Source: Woeseiaceae bacterium
GTDB taxonomy: Bacteria; Pseudomonadota; Gammaproteobacteria; Steroidobacterales; Woeseiaceae
Assembly (NCBI GenBank): GCA_030065985.1
Contig: JASJCM010000009.1
Coordinates: 124,001-188,000, forward strand
Direction of reading: 5' to 3'
DNA: 64,000 bases
This document shows, piece by piece, positions 24,943 to 34,413 of this stretch. The position numbers were made by a program, and so were the translations under genes. Every line of letters begins with the position of its first letter. The stretch's first letter is position 1. Below the pieces are notes generated by a model that worked only from the letters and a program-made list of their open reading frames with translations, was not told where the DNA came from and ran no database searches.

Positions 24943-26085
24943 TTGGCATCACAGAGTTTGCAATCGCAGCAACTGCAGAGCGCGTTCCAGGTCTTCAATC
25001 ACCAGTCCGAGTTGCTGGAAGAGTCCTACCGCGAGTTGCAGGATACGGTGGCCGGGCTGACGCGGCGCCTGCGAGCCGCGCAGCGCGACCGCCTGGCTGA
25101 ACTCACCAAGAAGGAACGGCTGAGCCGTCGCCTTGCCGATCTGCTCGAGAGTCTGCCGGGCGCCATCGTCGTTATCGATGCCGACGGCGTCATCCGGCAA
25201 CAGAACACCGAGGCTAGCGACCTTCTGCATCAGCCGCTGATCGGACACGCATGGGCATCGATTGTTCGGCGCGAAGTCAGCAACGGTGGCAGCCAGGATG
25301 GCAACATTCAGTTGCGCGACGGGCGCTGGTTCAATCTTGCACGTCGTGTGCTCAAAAGCGGCTCCGGCGAAATCCTGCATCTGACCGACGTTACGGAGGA
25401 GCGGCAGTTGTCCGAGCTGCGGCAACGTAACGAACGCCTGACGGCAATCGGTGAAATGACCGCGGAGTTTGCGCATCAGGTGCGCACGCCATTGGCGTCG
25501 ACCATGCTCTATGTTGGACAGCTCAGCAAGGACACGCCCAAGCAGGAGCGTGTCGTTGGCAAGATCGTGGATGGGTTGAACGACCTCAAGCGCATGGTCA
25601 ACGATATGCTCGGCTTTGCTGCAGGTGCGAAGCGGGCGCAGGAGCAGGTTAACGTCACGGAGCTGCTCGCCGACGTGCGCGACAGCATCGAAGGCCAGCT
25701 CAAAGCTGGCACGACCGTCAGTGTTTCCGTAGCCGACAGCGACCTCTGCGTGGCGGCGAACCGCGATGCGTTGAAAGGCGCGCTGCTCAATCTTGTTACC
25801 AATGCAGACCAGGCTGCCGAAGGTGCCGCGAGCATTCTCCTGCACGGCCACCGTTTCAGCGATTCGGTGCATCTGTGCGTGACCGACGATGGTCCGGGCA
25901 TTGCCGACGATGTGAAAGCACGTCTGTTCGAGCCGTTCTTTACGACGCGTCCGCAAGGCACTGGCCTGGGTCTCGCCGTCGTCAAAGCCGTGGTATCGGC
26001 GCACGGCGGCGAAATTGCGGTGCACAGCTCGGACCGTGGCACAAATTTCAGCCTGCAACTTCCGGCCGAACGGCAGGAGAGCTGA
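24943..26085 (+). CDS. fleS: Sensor histidine kinase FleS
   Basis: Soluble two-component kinase that phosphorylates FleR to switch on hook genes, 380 residues. N-terminal coiled coil (residues 1-60), a PAS-like domain (LESLPGAIVVIDADGVI), the phosphorylated His178 in GEMTAEFAHQVRTPLAS, and an HATPase domain with N box (LLNLVTNADQAA), G1 (DDGPGIAD) and G2 (GTGLGLAVVKAV). No membrane helix. The start is TTG, chosen because GGAG lies 6 nt upstream and no ATG exists before the PAS region. It ends 1 bp before fleR. Confidence 0.92.
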   Translation: MASQSLQSQQLQSAFQVFNHQSELLEESYRELQDTVAGLTRRLRAAQRDRLAELTKKERLSRRLADLLESLPGAIVVIDADGVIRQQNTEASDLLHQPLIGHAWASIVRREVSNGGSQDGNIQLRDGRWFNLARRVLKSGSGEILHLTDVTEERQLSELRQRNERLTAIGEMTAEFAHQVRTPLASTMLYVGQLSKDTPKQERVVGKIVDGLNDLKRMVNDMLGFAAGAKRAQEQVNVTELLADVRDSIEGQLKAGTTVSVSVADSDLCVAANRDALKGALLNLVTNADQAAEGAASILLHGHRFSDSVHLCVTDDGPGIADDVKARLFEPFFTTRPQGTGLGLAVVKAVVSAHGGEIAVHSSDRGTNFSLQLPAERQES

Positions 26086-26086
26086 C

Positions 26087-27400
26087 GTGACTACGCCCGC
26101 CGTACTGATTGTCGAAGACGACGCAAATCTGCGCGAAGCGCTGTTCGATACATTAAACAGTGACGACACACCGGTGCTCACGGCAGACGACGGCACGGCA
26201 GCGCTGGATATTCTCGAGCGCGAACGGGTCGGGCTGGTTGTCACCGACTGGCAGATGACTCCGATGGACGGCATTACGCTGCTCGGCAGGATTCGCGACG
26301 AATACCCGAATCTCCCGGCGATCCTGATGACCGCTCATGGCACGATCGAGAACGCTGTCGATGTCATGCGGAACGGCGCAGCTGACTACCTCGTCAAGCC
26401 GTTCGAGGCCCAGGAACTCAAGAGCATCGTTGGCAAGTACATCAGCGAAGAACCTGTCGACAATGATGTAATCGCAGCTGACCCTGCCACGCAAAACCTG
26501 CTACAGGTTGCGGAGCGGGTCGCCGGGACCGAAGTCACGGTGACCATCAGCGGCCCGAGCGGCTGCGGCAAGGAAGTTTTCGCTCGCTACATCCACAATC
26601 ATTCCTCCCGCCAGGAACAGCCGTTCATCGCGATCAACTGTGCGGCGATTCCCGAGAGCATGCTCGAAGCTGTCCTGTTCGGCTATGAGAAGGGCGCGTT
26701 TACGGGCGCGACCGGGGCGCATGCCGGCAAGTTCGAACAGGCGAACGGTGGCACGCTGCTACTCGATGAGATTTCCGAGATGGATCTGAGCTTACAGGCA
26801 AAGTTGCTGCGCGTTATCCAGGAAAAGGAAGTGGAGCGTATCGGCGGCCGCGAGGTAATCCCGCTGGACGTGCGTGTTCTCGCAACCACGAATCGCGATC
26901 TTCGCCAGCACGTTGCAGACGGCAAGTTTCGCGAGGACCTGTACTACAGGCTCAACGTCTTCCCGCTGCAGATTCCGGCGCTTGCGGAGCGACCCGGCGA
27001 CATCCTGCCGCTGGCAGAACGCGCTATCCGGCAACACGGGTCAGGCGCCGTCACGCTCGAGAATTGCGCCCGCGGATCGCTGCGTGCTCACAGCTGGCCC
27101 GGAAATGTCCGCGAGCTCGAAAATGTCATGCAGCGCACGTTGATCCTGCTGTCCGGTAATGAGCTGCGCGCCAGCGACCTCGTTTTCGAGGACATCAACG
27201 AATTACCTGATCTGTCCGATTCAGGCCTGAGCGAAGGCCTTCGGAATCGCGAATTTCAACTCATTCTCGACGCGTTGAAAACGCAAACCGGCAAACGCAG
27301 CGACGTCGCCCGGGCGCTGGGCATCAGTCCGCGCTCCCTGCGTTACAAGCTCGCGCGCATGCGCGAAGCCGGCATTGTCATTCCGGGAGAACCCGCATGA
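26087..27400 (+). CDS. fleR: Two-component sigma-54 response regulator FleR
   Basis: Activator of class III (hook and rod) genes, 437 residues. Receiver domain with EDD and phosphoacceptor Asp54 in VVTDWQM, and a conserved Lys in LVKPFE; AAA+ domain with GPSGCGKE, the GAFTGA loop and LLLDEISEM; Fis-type DNA-binding end SDVARALGISPRSLRYKL. GTG at 26087 follows AGGAG and gives MTTPAVLIVEDD; the frame is open further upstream inside fleS but lacks a ribosome-binding site. It overlaps fliE by ATGA. Confidence 0.94.
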   Translation: MTTPAVLIVEDDANLREALFDTLNSDDTPVLTADDGTAALDILERERVGLVVTDWQMTPMDGITLLGRIRDEYPNLPAILMTAHGTIENAVDVMRNGAADYLVKPFEAQELKSIVGKYISEEPVDNDVIAADPATQNLLQVAERVAGTEVTVTISGPSGCGKEVFARYIHNHSSRQEQPFIAINCAAIPESMLEAVLFGYEKGAFTGATGAHAGKFEQANGGTLLLDEISEMDLSLQAKLLRVIQEKEVERIGGREVIPLDVRVLATTNRDLRQHVADGKFREDLYYRLNVFPLQIPALAERPGDILPLAERAIRQHGSGAVTLENCARGSLRAHSWPGNVRELENVMQRTLILLSGNELRASDLVFEDINELPDLSDSGLSEGLRNREFQLILDALKTQTGKRSDVARALGISPRSLRYKLARMREAGIVIPGEPA

Positions 27401-27720
27401 ATACGATCACCAACGAGCACCTGCTCAGCCAGATTCGCACCATGGGCCAGGAGCTGCGGCCGACCGAGTCAGCGGCGCAGCCGGCCAACCCGGAGGGGCC
27501 CGATTTCAGCGCAATGCTCAAGACGACGATCAATGCCGTTAATGATGCGCAGAAATACTCGAGTGAGCTCAAGACGGGCTTCGAGAACGGCACGACAGAC
27601 AAGAGCCTCGCTGAAGTGATGATCGCTTCGCAGAAGGCGAACCTGTCGTTCCGCGCGGTCACCGAGGTTCGCAACAAGCTGATTACTGCGTACCAGGACA
27701 TCATGAACATGCCGGTCTAA
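27397..27720 (+). CDS. fliE: Hook-basal body protein FliE
   Basis: Small adaptor between the MS ring and rod, 107 residues. The C-terminal half LAEVMIASQKANLSFRAVTE followed by VRNKLITAYQDIMNMPV is the strongly conserved FliE signature. Translation is coupled to fleR through ATGA. In Pseudomonas fliE has its own sigma-54 promoter; I found none inside the end of fleR. Confidence 0.96.
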   Translation: MNTITNEHLLSQIRTMGQELRPTESAAQPANPEGPDFSAMLKTTINAVNDAQKYSSELKTGFENGTTDKSLAEVMIASQKANLSFRAVTEVRNKLITAYQDIMNMPV

Positions 27721-27755
27721 GCCCGGAATAACGAACAAGGAAAAGTCAGGACATC

Positions 27756-29384
27756 ATGGAAACCGGAACCGTCATCGAATCCACCGCCGTTGACACCAGC
27801 CAGCTGAATCTCGCCAGCGTGCTGCGTATCCCGGCGGTGCGTCAGATTATGCTGCTCATCGGCGTCGCAGCCGCTGTTGCGGTCGGACTGGCTGTCGCGC
27901 TCTGGTCGCAGTCGCCGGGTTACAGCCAGCTTTACGGCGACCTCGACGCGCCCAATGCAGCCGCCGTTGCCGAAGCGCTGCAGTCGGCAGGTATCGACCA
28001 CAAAATTGGTGCATCTGGTGCCATTCTCGTGCCCGAAGCGCAGCTGCATGCCGCGCGGCTTGAACTCGCATCGCAGAGCCTGCCGAGTGGCACGGGTTCC
28101 GGCATGGACCTGATGCAGGAGCAGTCGAGCTTCGGCGTTAGCCAGTTCATGGAAAACGCCCGCTACCAGCACGCCCTCGAGGCTGAGCTGGCACGCACAA
28201 TCTCCGCGCTTGGCGCGGTTCGCGAGGCTCGAGTACACCTCGCGATACCGAAGCAGAGCGCCTTTATCCGCGATAACAATGGCGCGAGTGCGTCTGTCCT
28301 GTTGCACCTGTTCGGCGGCATGGGTCTGGAGGCCGGTCAGGCGTCGGCCGTCATCAACCTGGTTGCTTCCAGCGTGCCGAATTTGCACGTCGACAATGTC
28401 ACGCTGATCGATCAACACGGCCGCCTGCTGAGTTCCAGCGGCGAGCAAATGGCGGGAGCGCAAGCCGCAACGCAGCTCAAGTACAAGCTGGAGCTCGAGG
28501 AAAACTACATCGGGGCCATCGAGGATCTGCTGACGCCTCTCGTCGGCGTGGGTCGCGTTCGCGCCGAGGTCGCCGCGGATATCGATTTTACTTACACCGA
28601 GGAAACCAGCGAAATTTTCGATCCCAATCGCACCGTCGTTCGCAGCGAGCAGACCAGCGAGAACCAGTCCAACAGCAGCGGCGCGCTGGCAGGCGGCGTG
28701 CCAGGCGCGTTGAGCAACCAGCCGCCTCAGGCGGCGGGCGCACAGCCGGTCGCTACGGAGGCAGAGCAGGTCTCGCCCCGCAACAGCTCGCGCAGCGCCA
28801 CGCGCAACTACGAAGTAGATCGCACAATTCGACATACGCGCCCGCAGTCCGGCGCGGTTCGTCGCCTTTCGGTTGCCGTGTTGATCGATGACACGCCGGT
28901 CGAAGGCGACGATACACAAACGACGCTAACCGACGCTGACATCGAGCGTTACACGGCGCTGGTCAGACAGGCTGTGGGCTTCGACGAAGCCCGTGGCGAC
29001 ACCGTCGTGGTCCTGAACGAGTCCTTCCGCCCGGCTGAGCCGATGGAACAGGTCGCACCGCCGCCGCTTTGGGAGCGGCCGGCTCTCGTCGATGCAATGA
29101 AACAGATTCTTGGTGCCATTCTCGTGCTCGCCATCGCATTCGGCGTCGTTCGACCGATGCTGCGCAACGTCATGTCCGGTGGCGGCAGTGGCGTCCCAGG
29201 TCAGTTGGTGGCCGGCGGCGGACAGATCACCGGCGGCGGTAGCGCACAGCTGGCCGGCGGTGGCGTTGCAGCAATCGCCGGACCGAGCTACGACGAGAAA
29301 GTCGCAGCTGCGAAGAACCTGACGGGACATGACCCGGCGCGCGTCGCACAGGTGGTCAAGAAGTGGATAGCGACCGATGAATGA
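27756..29384 (+). CDS. fliF: Flagellar MS-ring protein FliF
   Basis: Inner-membrane ring on which the rod, export gate and C-ring assemble, 542 residues. First membrane helix near residues 28-50 (IMLLIGVAAAVAVGLAVALW), two ring-building motifs (SPGYSQLYGDL; LGAVREARVHLAIPKQSAF), and a second helix near 450 (ILGAILVLAIAFGVVRPML). The C-terminal cytosolic tail (DPARVAQVVKKWIATDE) docks FliG. The Gly-rich linker after the second helix is long. It overlaps fliG by 8 nt. Confidence 0.96.
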   Translation: METGTVIESTAVDTSQLNLASVLRIPAVRQIMLLIGVAAAVAVGLAVALWSQSPGYSQLYGDLDAPNAAAVAEALQSAGIDHKIGASGAILVPEAQLHAARLELASQSLPSGTGSGMDLMQEQSSFGVSQFMENARYQHALEAELARTISALGAVREARVHLAIPKQSAFIRDNNGASASVLLHLFGGMGLEAGQASAVINLVASSVPNLHVDNVTLIDQHGRLLSSSGEQMAGAQAATQLKYKLELEENYIGAIEDLLTPLVGVGRVRAEVAADIDFTYTEETSEIFDPNRTVVRSEQTSENQSNSSGALAGGVPGALSNQPPQAAGAQPVATEAEQVSPRNSSRSATRNYEVDRTIRHTRPQSGAVRRLSVAVLIDDTPVEGDDTQTTLTDADIERYTALVRQAVGFDEARGDTVVVLNESFRPAEPMEQVAPPPLWERPALVDAMKQILGAILVLAIAFGVVRPMLRNVMSGGGSGVPGQLVAGGGQITGGGSAQLAGGGVAAIAGPSYDEKVAAAKNLTGHDPARVAQVVKKWIATDE

Positions 29385-30384
29385 CGTTGCCCAGTCCATG
29401 AACGGCACTGAACGCGCCGCACTGCTTCTCATGACGCTCGGCGACCAGGAGGCCGCCGAGGTGCTCAAGTACATGGGTGCCGACGAAGTGCATCGGGTCG
29501 GCAGCGCGATGGCCAGTCTCAAGAGTGTGAGTCGCAATGATGCTGATGCCGTACTCGACATCTTCATCATCGACGTGGAGGACCAGACGGCCCTCGGCGT
29601 GGACACTGAAAACTACGTCCGCAAATTGCTCGGCAATGCGTTCGGTGCCACCAAGGCAAACGCGTTCATCGAGCGCATCGTCACGGGCGACGACGCCCAG
29701 GGACTCGACGCGCTCAAATGGATGAGCTCACGTGAGGTGATCGACATCATTCAGGAGGAGCATCCGCAGATCATTGCCATCGTGCTCGCTTACCTTGACC
29801 CGGCTACGGCAGCCGAAGTGATTGACTTGCTGCCTGACGAAATCCGGGCCGACATCGTCATGCGTGTCGCGAGACTCACTGATATTCAGCAGAGCGCGCT
29901 GGCCGAGATCGAGAGCCTCATCGCGAGCAAGTCAGGTGACGCCGGGCGTGGCGGCACGCGCAAGGTTGGCGGCGACAAGGTTGCCGCCGCCATCGTCAAC
30001 TCGCTCAAGCCCGAGAACGGCGAGAAGCTGCTCGAGCAGATCAAGGAAAAGAACGAAGAGTTGTCACAGCGCATCGAGGACATGATGTTCGTCTTCGAAA
30101 CCCTGCTTGAGGTCGACGACCGAGGTATTCAGGCACTGCTGCGTGAGATCTCCAACGACCTGCTCGTGGTTGCGCTCAAGGGCTGCGACCCCGAGATCAG
30201 CGACAAGATCATGGGCAACATGTCGAAGCGTGCAGCAACGCTGCTGCGCGAAGACATGGATGCCAAGGGGCCGATGAAACTCAGCGATGTCGAGGCGGCG
30301 CAGAAAGAAATCCTCGACGTAGCACGCCGTCTGGCGGATGCGGGTGACATCAACCTCGGCCGCGGCGGTGAGGAATATGTCTGA
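29377..30384 (+). CDS. fliG: Flagellar motor switch protein FliG
   Basis: C-ring protein that receives torque from the stator, 335 residues. N-terminal FliF-binding block (GTERAALLLMTLGDQEAAEV), the EHPQ(T/I)IA loop (EEHPQIIAIVLAYL) and a C-terminal torque helix with charged residues (RIEDMMFVFETLLEVDDRGI). Length and all three domains are normal. It partners FliM and FliN encoded at 34.9-36.3 kb and PomA on the other strand. Confidence 0.97.
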   Translation: MNDVAQSMNGTERAALLLMTLGDQEAAEVLKYMGADEVHRVGSAMASLKSVSRNDADAVLDIFIIDVEDQTALGVDTENYVRKLLGNAFGATKANAFIERIVTGDDAQGLDALKWMSSREVIDIIQEEHPQIIAIVLAYLDPATAAEVIDLLPDEIRADIVMRVARLTDIQQSALAEIESLIASKSGDAGRGGTRKVGGDKVAAAIVNSLKPENGEKLLEQIKEKNEELSQRIEDMMFVFETLLEVDDRGIQALLREISNDLLVVALKGCDPEISDKIMGNMSKRAATLLREDMDAKGPMKLSDVEAAQKEILDVARRLADAGDINLGRGGEEYV

Positions 30385-30964
30385 GAAATCCGGTGCCGCC
30401 CGCTGGCGGGTTCCTGCTATCGATGGTTCCGATGGCCAGGGCTACCTGACGGCCGGCAAGCTGGAAGAACTGCAGAAGACCGCGTACGAGGAGGCCTTCG
30501 CCAAGGGCCATGCCGAAGGGCTGGCCGCCGGTACCGAAGAAGTCCGCAAGCGCGGCGAGCGCTACGACGAGCTGTTGCGCGCGCTGTGCGAGCCGTTCGA
30601 CAACCTCGACGAATCGATCGAGAAACAGCTCGTCGAGCTTGCCACGACGCTGGTAAGACAGCTGTTCCGCCGCGAAATCCGGCTCGATCCAACGCATATT
30701 ATCGGCGTGGTTCGCGAGGCGATTCAGAAGCTGCCGATCGCGAGTCGCAGCGTTCAGGTGCACCTGCACCCCGACGACGCAACACTCGTGCGCGAGTCGC
30801 TGGCGCCAGCGGAAGGGGAACCGGCCTGGACAATTGTCGAAGACCCGCTGATCGCGTGTGGCGGTTGCAAGGTGACGACCGAGAGCTCGCAGATCGATGC
30901 AACGACGGAAGCGCGCCTGAGCGCGGTCATCAGCGCCGCCCTCGGTGACGAGCGCGGCCGATGA
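30377..30964 (+). CDS. fliH: Flagellar export apparatus stator FliH
   Basis: Regulator and tether of the FliI ATPase, 195 residues. It has a GxxxG-like, charged middle (EEAFAKGHAEGLAAGTEEVR), a coiled coil and the FliH C-terminal block (RSVQVHLHPDDATLV, WTIVEDPLIACGGCKV). The ATG at 30377 overlaps the end of fliG by 8 nt; a longer upstream frame is rejected because it would run well into fliG. It overlaps fliI by 4 nt. Confidence 0.93.
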   Translation: MSEKSGAARWRVPAIDGSDGQGYLTAGKLEELQKTAYEEAFAKGHAEGLAAGTEEVRKRGERYDELLRALCEPFDNLDESIEKQLVELATTLVRQLFRREIRLDPTHIIGVVREAIQKLPIASRSVQVHLHPDDATLVRESLAPAEGEPAWTIVEDPLIACGGCKVTTESSQIDATTEARLSAVISAALGDERGR

Positions 30965-32376
30965 GCGACAACGTCACGTTATTTCCCGGCCCCGACCCGG
31001 ACCGTAATCTCGAGCGCGCACTGCGGCTCGGACCCTATATTGATCGCGCCTGCGACGATCCCCCATCGCTGGTTGTCGAAGGCGTGCTGCGGCGCACCGT
31101 AGGACTTGCGATGGAGGCAGAAGGTTGTCACGCGCCGCTCGGCGGTCGCTGCGACGTAGTCGCGACGGATGGCCGTCGCGTTGAGACCGAGGTCGTTGGT
31201 TTTTCCGGGGAACGCCTGTTCCTGATGCCTGTCGGCGACATGCGAGGCATCGTCCCGAATGCACGTGTCATTCCGGTTTCAGGTGCTCCCGAGGTCGTTG
31301 TCAGCGACGAGCTGCTCGGCCGCGTGCTTGATGGCAGAGGCAGGCCGCTCGATGGTGGTCGAGCGATTGCTCACGGGCACACGGTGCCGCTCATGGGTGA
31401 GCCAATCAACCCACTGTTACGCAAGCCGATTCGACAGCAACTCGATGTCGGCATTCGCTCGATCAACTCATTGTTGTCTGTCGGACGCGGCCAGCGCCTT
31501 GGCCTGTTCGCGGGCTCGGGCGTCGGTAAAAGTATGCTGCTCAGCATGATGACGCGGAACACGGAAGCCGACGTCGTCGTGGTCGGGCTCGTCGGTGAAC
31601 GTGGCCGAGAGGTAAAGGAATTCATCGAGCACTCGCTCGGTGAAGATGGCCTGCGACGCGCTGTCGTGGTTGCTACGCCGGCGGACGACACTCCGCTGAT
31701 GCGCCTGCACGGCGCGTGGCTGACCGCTGCGATCGCCGAGCACTTCCGGGACCAGGGCAAGAACGTCCTGCTGCTCATGGATTCGCTGACACGTTTCGCG
31801 CAGGCACAGCGCGAGATCGCGCTCGCGATCGGCGAACCGCCCGCGACCAAGGGCTATCCGCCATCCGTATTTGCGAAGTTGCCACAACTCGTCGAGCGCG
31901 CCGGCAATGGCGCTGACGGTTCTGGCTCGATCACCGCCATCTACACCGTGCTCGCCGAGGGCGACGATCCGAATGACCCGATCGTCGATGCGTCTCGTGC
32001 CATTCTCGACGGCCATATCGTCCTGTCGCGGTCCCTTGCCGATGCGGGCGTGTATCCCGCAGTAGACGTCGAGTCATCAGTCAGTCGGGCGATGACACTG
32101 TTCACGAGCGACGCCCAGCAGCAGCTCGTGACCCGGTTCCGGCAAGTCTGTGCGATATATCAGGAGAATCGCGACCTGGTCGCCGTCGGGGCCTACCAGC
32201 CGGGATCGAATCCGCAGCTCGATGAAGCTATTGCGTTGTGGCCGTCGATCATCGAGTTCCTGCGTCAGCATCAGAATCAGAGCGTCGACACGAAGAGCAG
32301 TCTCGCCGGGCTGCGCGAGTTGTTCGACGCTTCACCCGCGGCCGATGCAGTGCCGGGCGCCAACGTAGATGAGTGA
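30961..32376 (+). CDS. fliI: Flagellum-specific export ATPase FliI
   Basis: Cytosolic F1-beta-like ATPase of flagellar type III export, 471 residues. P-loop AGSGVGKSML (about residues 184-193), Walker B VLLLMDSLTRFAQAQREIA, and the family stretch GEPPATKGYPPSVFAKLP. The N-terminal barrel and C-terminal helical domain are complete. It starts inside the stop of fliH (ATGA) and overlaps fliJ by 8 nt. Confidence 0.97.
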   Translation: MSDNVTLFPGPDPDRNLERALRLGPYIDRACDDPPSLVVEGVLRRTVGLAMEAEGCHAPLGGRCDVVATDGRRVETEVVGFSGERLFLMPVGDMRGIVPNARVIPVSGAPEVVVSDELLGRVLDGRGRPLDGGRAIAHGHTVPLMGEPINPLLRKPIRQQLDVGIRSINSLLSVGRGQRLGLFAGSGVGKSMLLSMMTRNTEADVVVVGLVGERGREVKEFIEHSLGEDGLRRAVVVATPADDTPLMRLHGAWLTAAIAEHFRDQGKNVLLLMDSLTRFAQAQREIALAIGEPPATKGYPPSVFAKLPQLVERAGNGADGSGSITAIYTVLAEGDDPNDPIVDASRAILDGHIVLSRSLADAGVYPAVDVESSVSRAMTLFTSDAQQQLVTRFRQVCAIYQENRDLVAVGAYQPGSNPQLDEAIALWPSIIEFLRQHQNQSVDTKSSLAGLRELFDASPAADAVPGANVDE

Positions 32377-32824
32377 CATGAAGAAGCGGACCCGCAAGAT
32401 TGACAAGATTGTCGCGCTCGAGGCATCCGAAGAGCAGCGTCTCGGTCAGCAGGCGGGTCGGTCACGCCGGCGACTTGATGAGCAGCTCGCGCGGCTTGGT
32501 GAGCTGAACGCCTATCGCCACACCTACGCGAGCAAATCCCCGTCGGGGCCCAGCGTCAGCTCGGCTCAGTGGCAGGATTACCAGAACTTCCTGCAGCGCC
32601 TCGATGGCGCGGTCCAGGCGCAGCAGCAGATTGTCAACGACTGCGAACAGAACCTCGAAACACATCGCCAGCGCTGGCTGGCCAAGCGGCGTCGTCTCGA
32701 GTCGCTCGAGCGCGTACTGGAGAAATACCAGCAGCAGGATCGAGCATACGAAGACAGGCTCGAGCAGAAGGTACTCGATGACCTGCCGGCACCGCAGAAC
32801 GCAGGCTTCAGCAACGACGACTGA
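32369..32824 (+). CDS. fliJ: Flagellar export chaperone FliJ
   Basis: Antiparallel coiled coil that links FliI to FlhA, 151 residues. Nearly the whole chain is charged and helical, with the FliJ features LGQQAGRSRRRLDEQLARLG and WLAKRRRLESLERVLEKYQQ. Starts at 32369 and 32378 are both possible; the first overlaps fliI by 8 nt. Low complexity makes the position after fliI the main evidence. Confidence 0.9.
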   Translation: MSDMKKRTRKIDKIVALEASEEQRLGQQAGRSRRRLDEQLARLGELNAYRHTYASKSPSGPSVSSAQWQDYQNFLQRLDGAVQAQQQIVNDCEQNLETHRQRWLAKRRRLESLERVLEKYQQQDRAYEDRLEQKVLDDLPAPQNAGFSNDD

Positions 32825-32838
32825 CGCGCCCCAAAAGC

Positions 32839-32854
32839 TGGCATACATCTTGCT
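32839..32854 (+). promoter_or_regulatory. Sigma-54 promoter of fliK
   Basis: TGGCATACATCTTGCT with GG-N10-GC spacing, beginning 15 bp after the fliJ stop and about 43 bp before the fliK start. It separates fliK from the fliE-fliJ operon. Confidence 0.85.
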
Positions 32855-32896
32855 CCTCTATTTGCACAAGTCATTACATTTGTGAAAGGACCGCAC

Positions 32897-34228
32897 ATGC
32901 TGGCGACATTGAACCTGCAACTCTCTACTCTCGACCTGAGCGCTGGAACGCCTGCCGTGCAGGGGATTCCGCCGATTGATGGATCTCCCGAGCCGGCCGG
33001 GTTCGCGGCACTGCTTCAAGTTCGCGTTGCCGATACGGCAGCGATCGACGGCGTGACCGGCGATGCCTTGCCGGCGACCGGCAACCCTCTGCCGGAACTG
33101 GACATCGAGATCATGGTGGACGGCGTCGCGTTCGAGGGCGGCGAGGCGGACACACCATTGCTGCCAGTTGCCGACGAGCAGCCGTGGGAGTCACTGGTTA
33201 CGCCACCGGGGCTCGAGCTGCAGGAGAGTTCGGTAGCCGTCGTGCCCCCGACAACGCCGGAGGTCGAGACTGCACCATTAGCCCCGGCAGCGCCGCTGCT
33301 CGACACCGGCAAAACACTACGGCAGGCGGCCGGGACGGCCGCAGGTGAGCCTGTGGCCGAGATGATGGCCGGGCAGACGGAACGATCGCCGCTGAAGCCG
33401 ACTGTTACGCCGATTCCCGCGAACATGGCAGAGCTGTCTCGCGAGATCATCGGCGACGCGCGCGACACGCGTATCGTGCCCGGGATCCAGACTGTAGTAC
33501 CGCGAGAGATACAGCCGCGCGATATGAACGTGACACAGGTCCAGCAGGGCCTGGTGCAGGACGATGGGCAGCCAGTATTGCAGGACACGATCGCCCGCCC
33601 GACAGCTGCAACCTTGCAACAGACGGCACCGGTGATCGAAGAGGGCGCAGAAATGCCGCGTCCGGTCGTCCAGCCAGGCGTAACGCAGGGCGCGACGCCG
33701 ACTCCGGTGTTCCAACCTGGAGCTTTCGCCAACGTGGCACCCACGGCTCCGCAGGCTGACAGCACATTTGCCTCGACCCTGCAGAACCAGCTCCCTGATC
33801 TGATCGAGACACCGGTTCGCGATGCGAACTGGGGCGACAAGGTTGGTGAGCGCGTCGTCATGATGGCGAACAACCAGCTCAAGACGGCCGAAATCCGGCT
33901 GACGCCCGCCGAACTCGGCCCGGTCCGGGTGCAGGTGAACGTCGAGGATGGTGCCGCCAACATCACGTTCCAGGCGCAGCATGCGGCGACACGCGAAGCG
34001 CTCGAGCAGGCGCTACCCAGGCTGCGTGAGATGTTCGCCGAGAGCGGGCTCTCGCTCGGGCAGACCAGCGTCGGGGAGCAAAACGTCGCCGGAAATCGTG
34101 ACGGTAACGAGCGCGACGAGGCTCGCGCAACCGGGCAGGGCAACGAGTTTCTTGCGGCAGACAATGAAACCCCGGCCGAGCAACGTCTGACGCGTCGCCA
34201 CGAGGGACTCCTCGATACGTTTGTCTGA
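32897..34228 (+). CDS. fliK: Hook-length control protein FliK
   Basis: Secreted ruler that measures the hook and switches FlhB specificity, 443 residues. The first 300 residues are Pro/Thr/Val-rich and disordered, as expected for a ruler; the C-terminal Flg_hook domain is clear (LKTAEIRLTPAELGPVRVQV, REALEQALPRLREMFAESG). The ATG at 32897 follows AAAGGA at 6 nt; a GTG at 32882 would place the ribosome-binding site inside the gene. A sigma-54 promoter precedes it. Confidence 0.93.
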   Translation: MLATLNLQLSTLDLSAGTPAVQGIPPIDGSPEPAGFAALLQVRVADTAAIDGVTGDALPATGNPLPELDIEIMVDGVAFEGGEADTPLLPVADEQPWESLVTPPGLELQESSVAVVPPTTPEVETAPLAPAAPLLDTGKTLRQAAGTAAGEPVAEMMAGQTERSPLKPTVTPIPANMAELSREIIGDARDTRIVPGIQTVVPREIQPRDMNVTQVQQGLVQDDGQPVLQDTIARPTAATLQQTAPVIEEGAEMPRPVVQPGVTQGATPTPVFQPGAFANVAPTAPQADSTFASTLQNQLPDLIETPVRDANWGDKVGERVVMMANNQLKTAEIRLTPAELGPVRVQVNVEDGAANITFQAQHAATREALEQALPRLREMFAESGLSLGQTSVGEQNVAGNRDGNERDEARATGQGNEFLAADNETPAEQRLTRRHEGLLDTFV

Positions 34229-34231
34229 GGG

Positions 34232-34289
34232 AGCGTCAGAAATCCGGCGCCAGAGTGCGCCACCGCCCAACTGTCGGATTTCTGACGCT
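34232..34289. promoter_or_regulatory. 15-bp inverted repeat carrying two GTC-N8-GAC motifs
   Basis: Arms AGCGTCAGAAATCCG (34232-34246) and CGGATTTCTGACGCT (34275-34289) are perfectly inverted with 28 bp between. The right arm lies in GTCGGATTTCTGAC (34273-34286); the left arm holds its complement with one change. It starts 4 bp after fliK and ends about 77 bp before the fliL sigma-54 element, so it is either a paired activator site (FleQ-like) or the stem of a fliK 3' hairpin. No T-run follows. Confidence 0.6.
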
Positions 34290-34366
34290 GATTGGCGCCT
34301 CAATACAGTCTCGGAAAAGACCATAAGATGCTGAAAAATATAACTAAAAAACCTTAGTCAATCCTT

Positions 34367-34382
34367 TGGCACGGCACTTGCA
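34367..34382 (+). promoter_or_regulatory. Sigma-54 promoter of the fliL operon
   Basis: TGGCACGGCACTTGCA, the best sigma-54 match in the window, with GG-N10-GC spacing. The start is near 34393 and fliL begins at 34414. It would drive fliLMNOPQR-flhBA and, by tight packing, possibly flhF-fleN-fliA. Confidence 0.92.
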
Positions 34383-34413
34383 TTTACCGGGTTATCAACA
34401 CCAGGAGCAAGTG

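Noticed and set aside
33016-34263. Long minus-strand open frame over fliK
   Set aside because: Shadow of the fliK frame; composition follows fliK codons and no ribosome-binding site or domain is visible.
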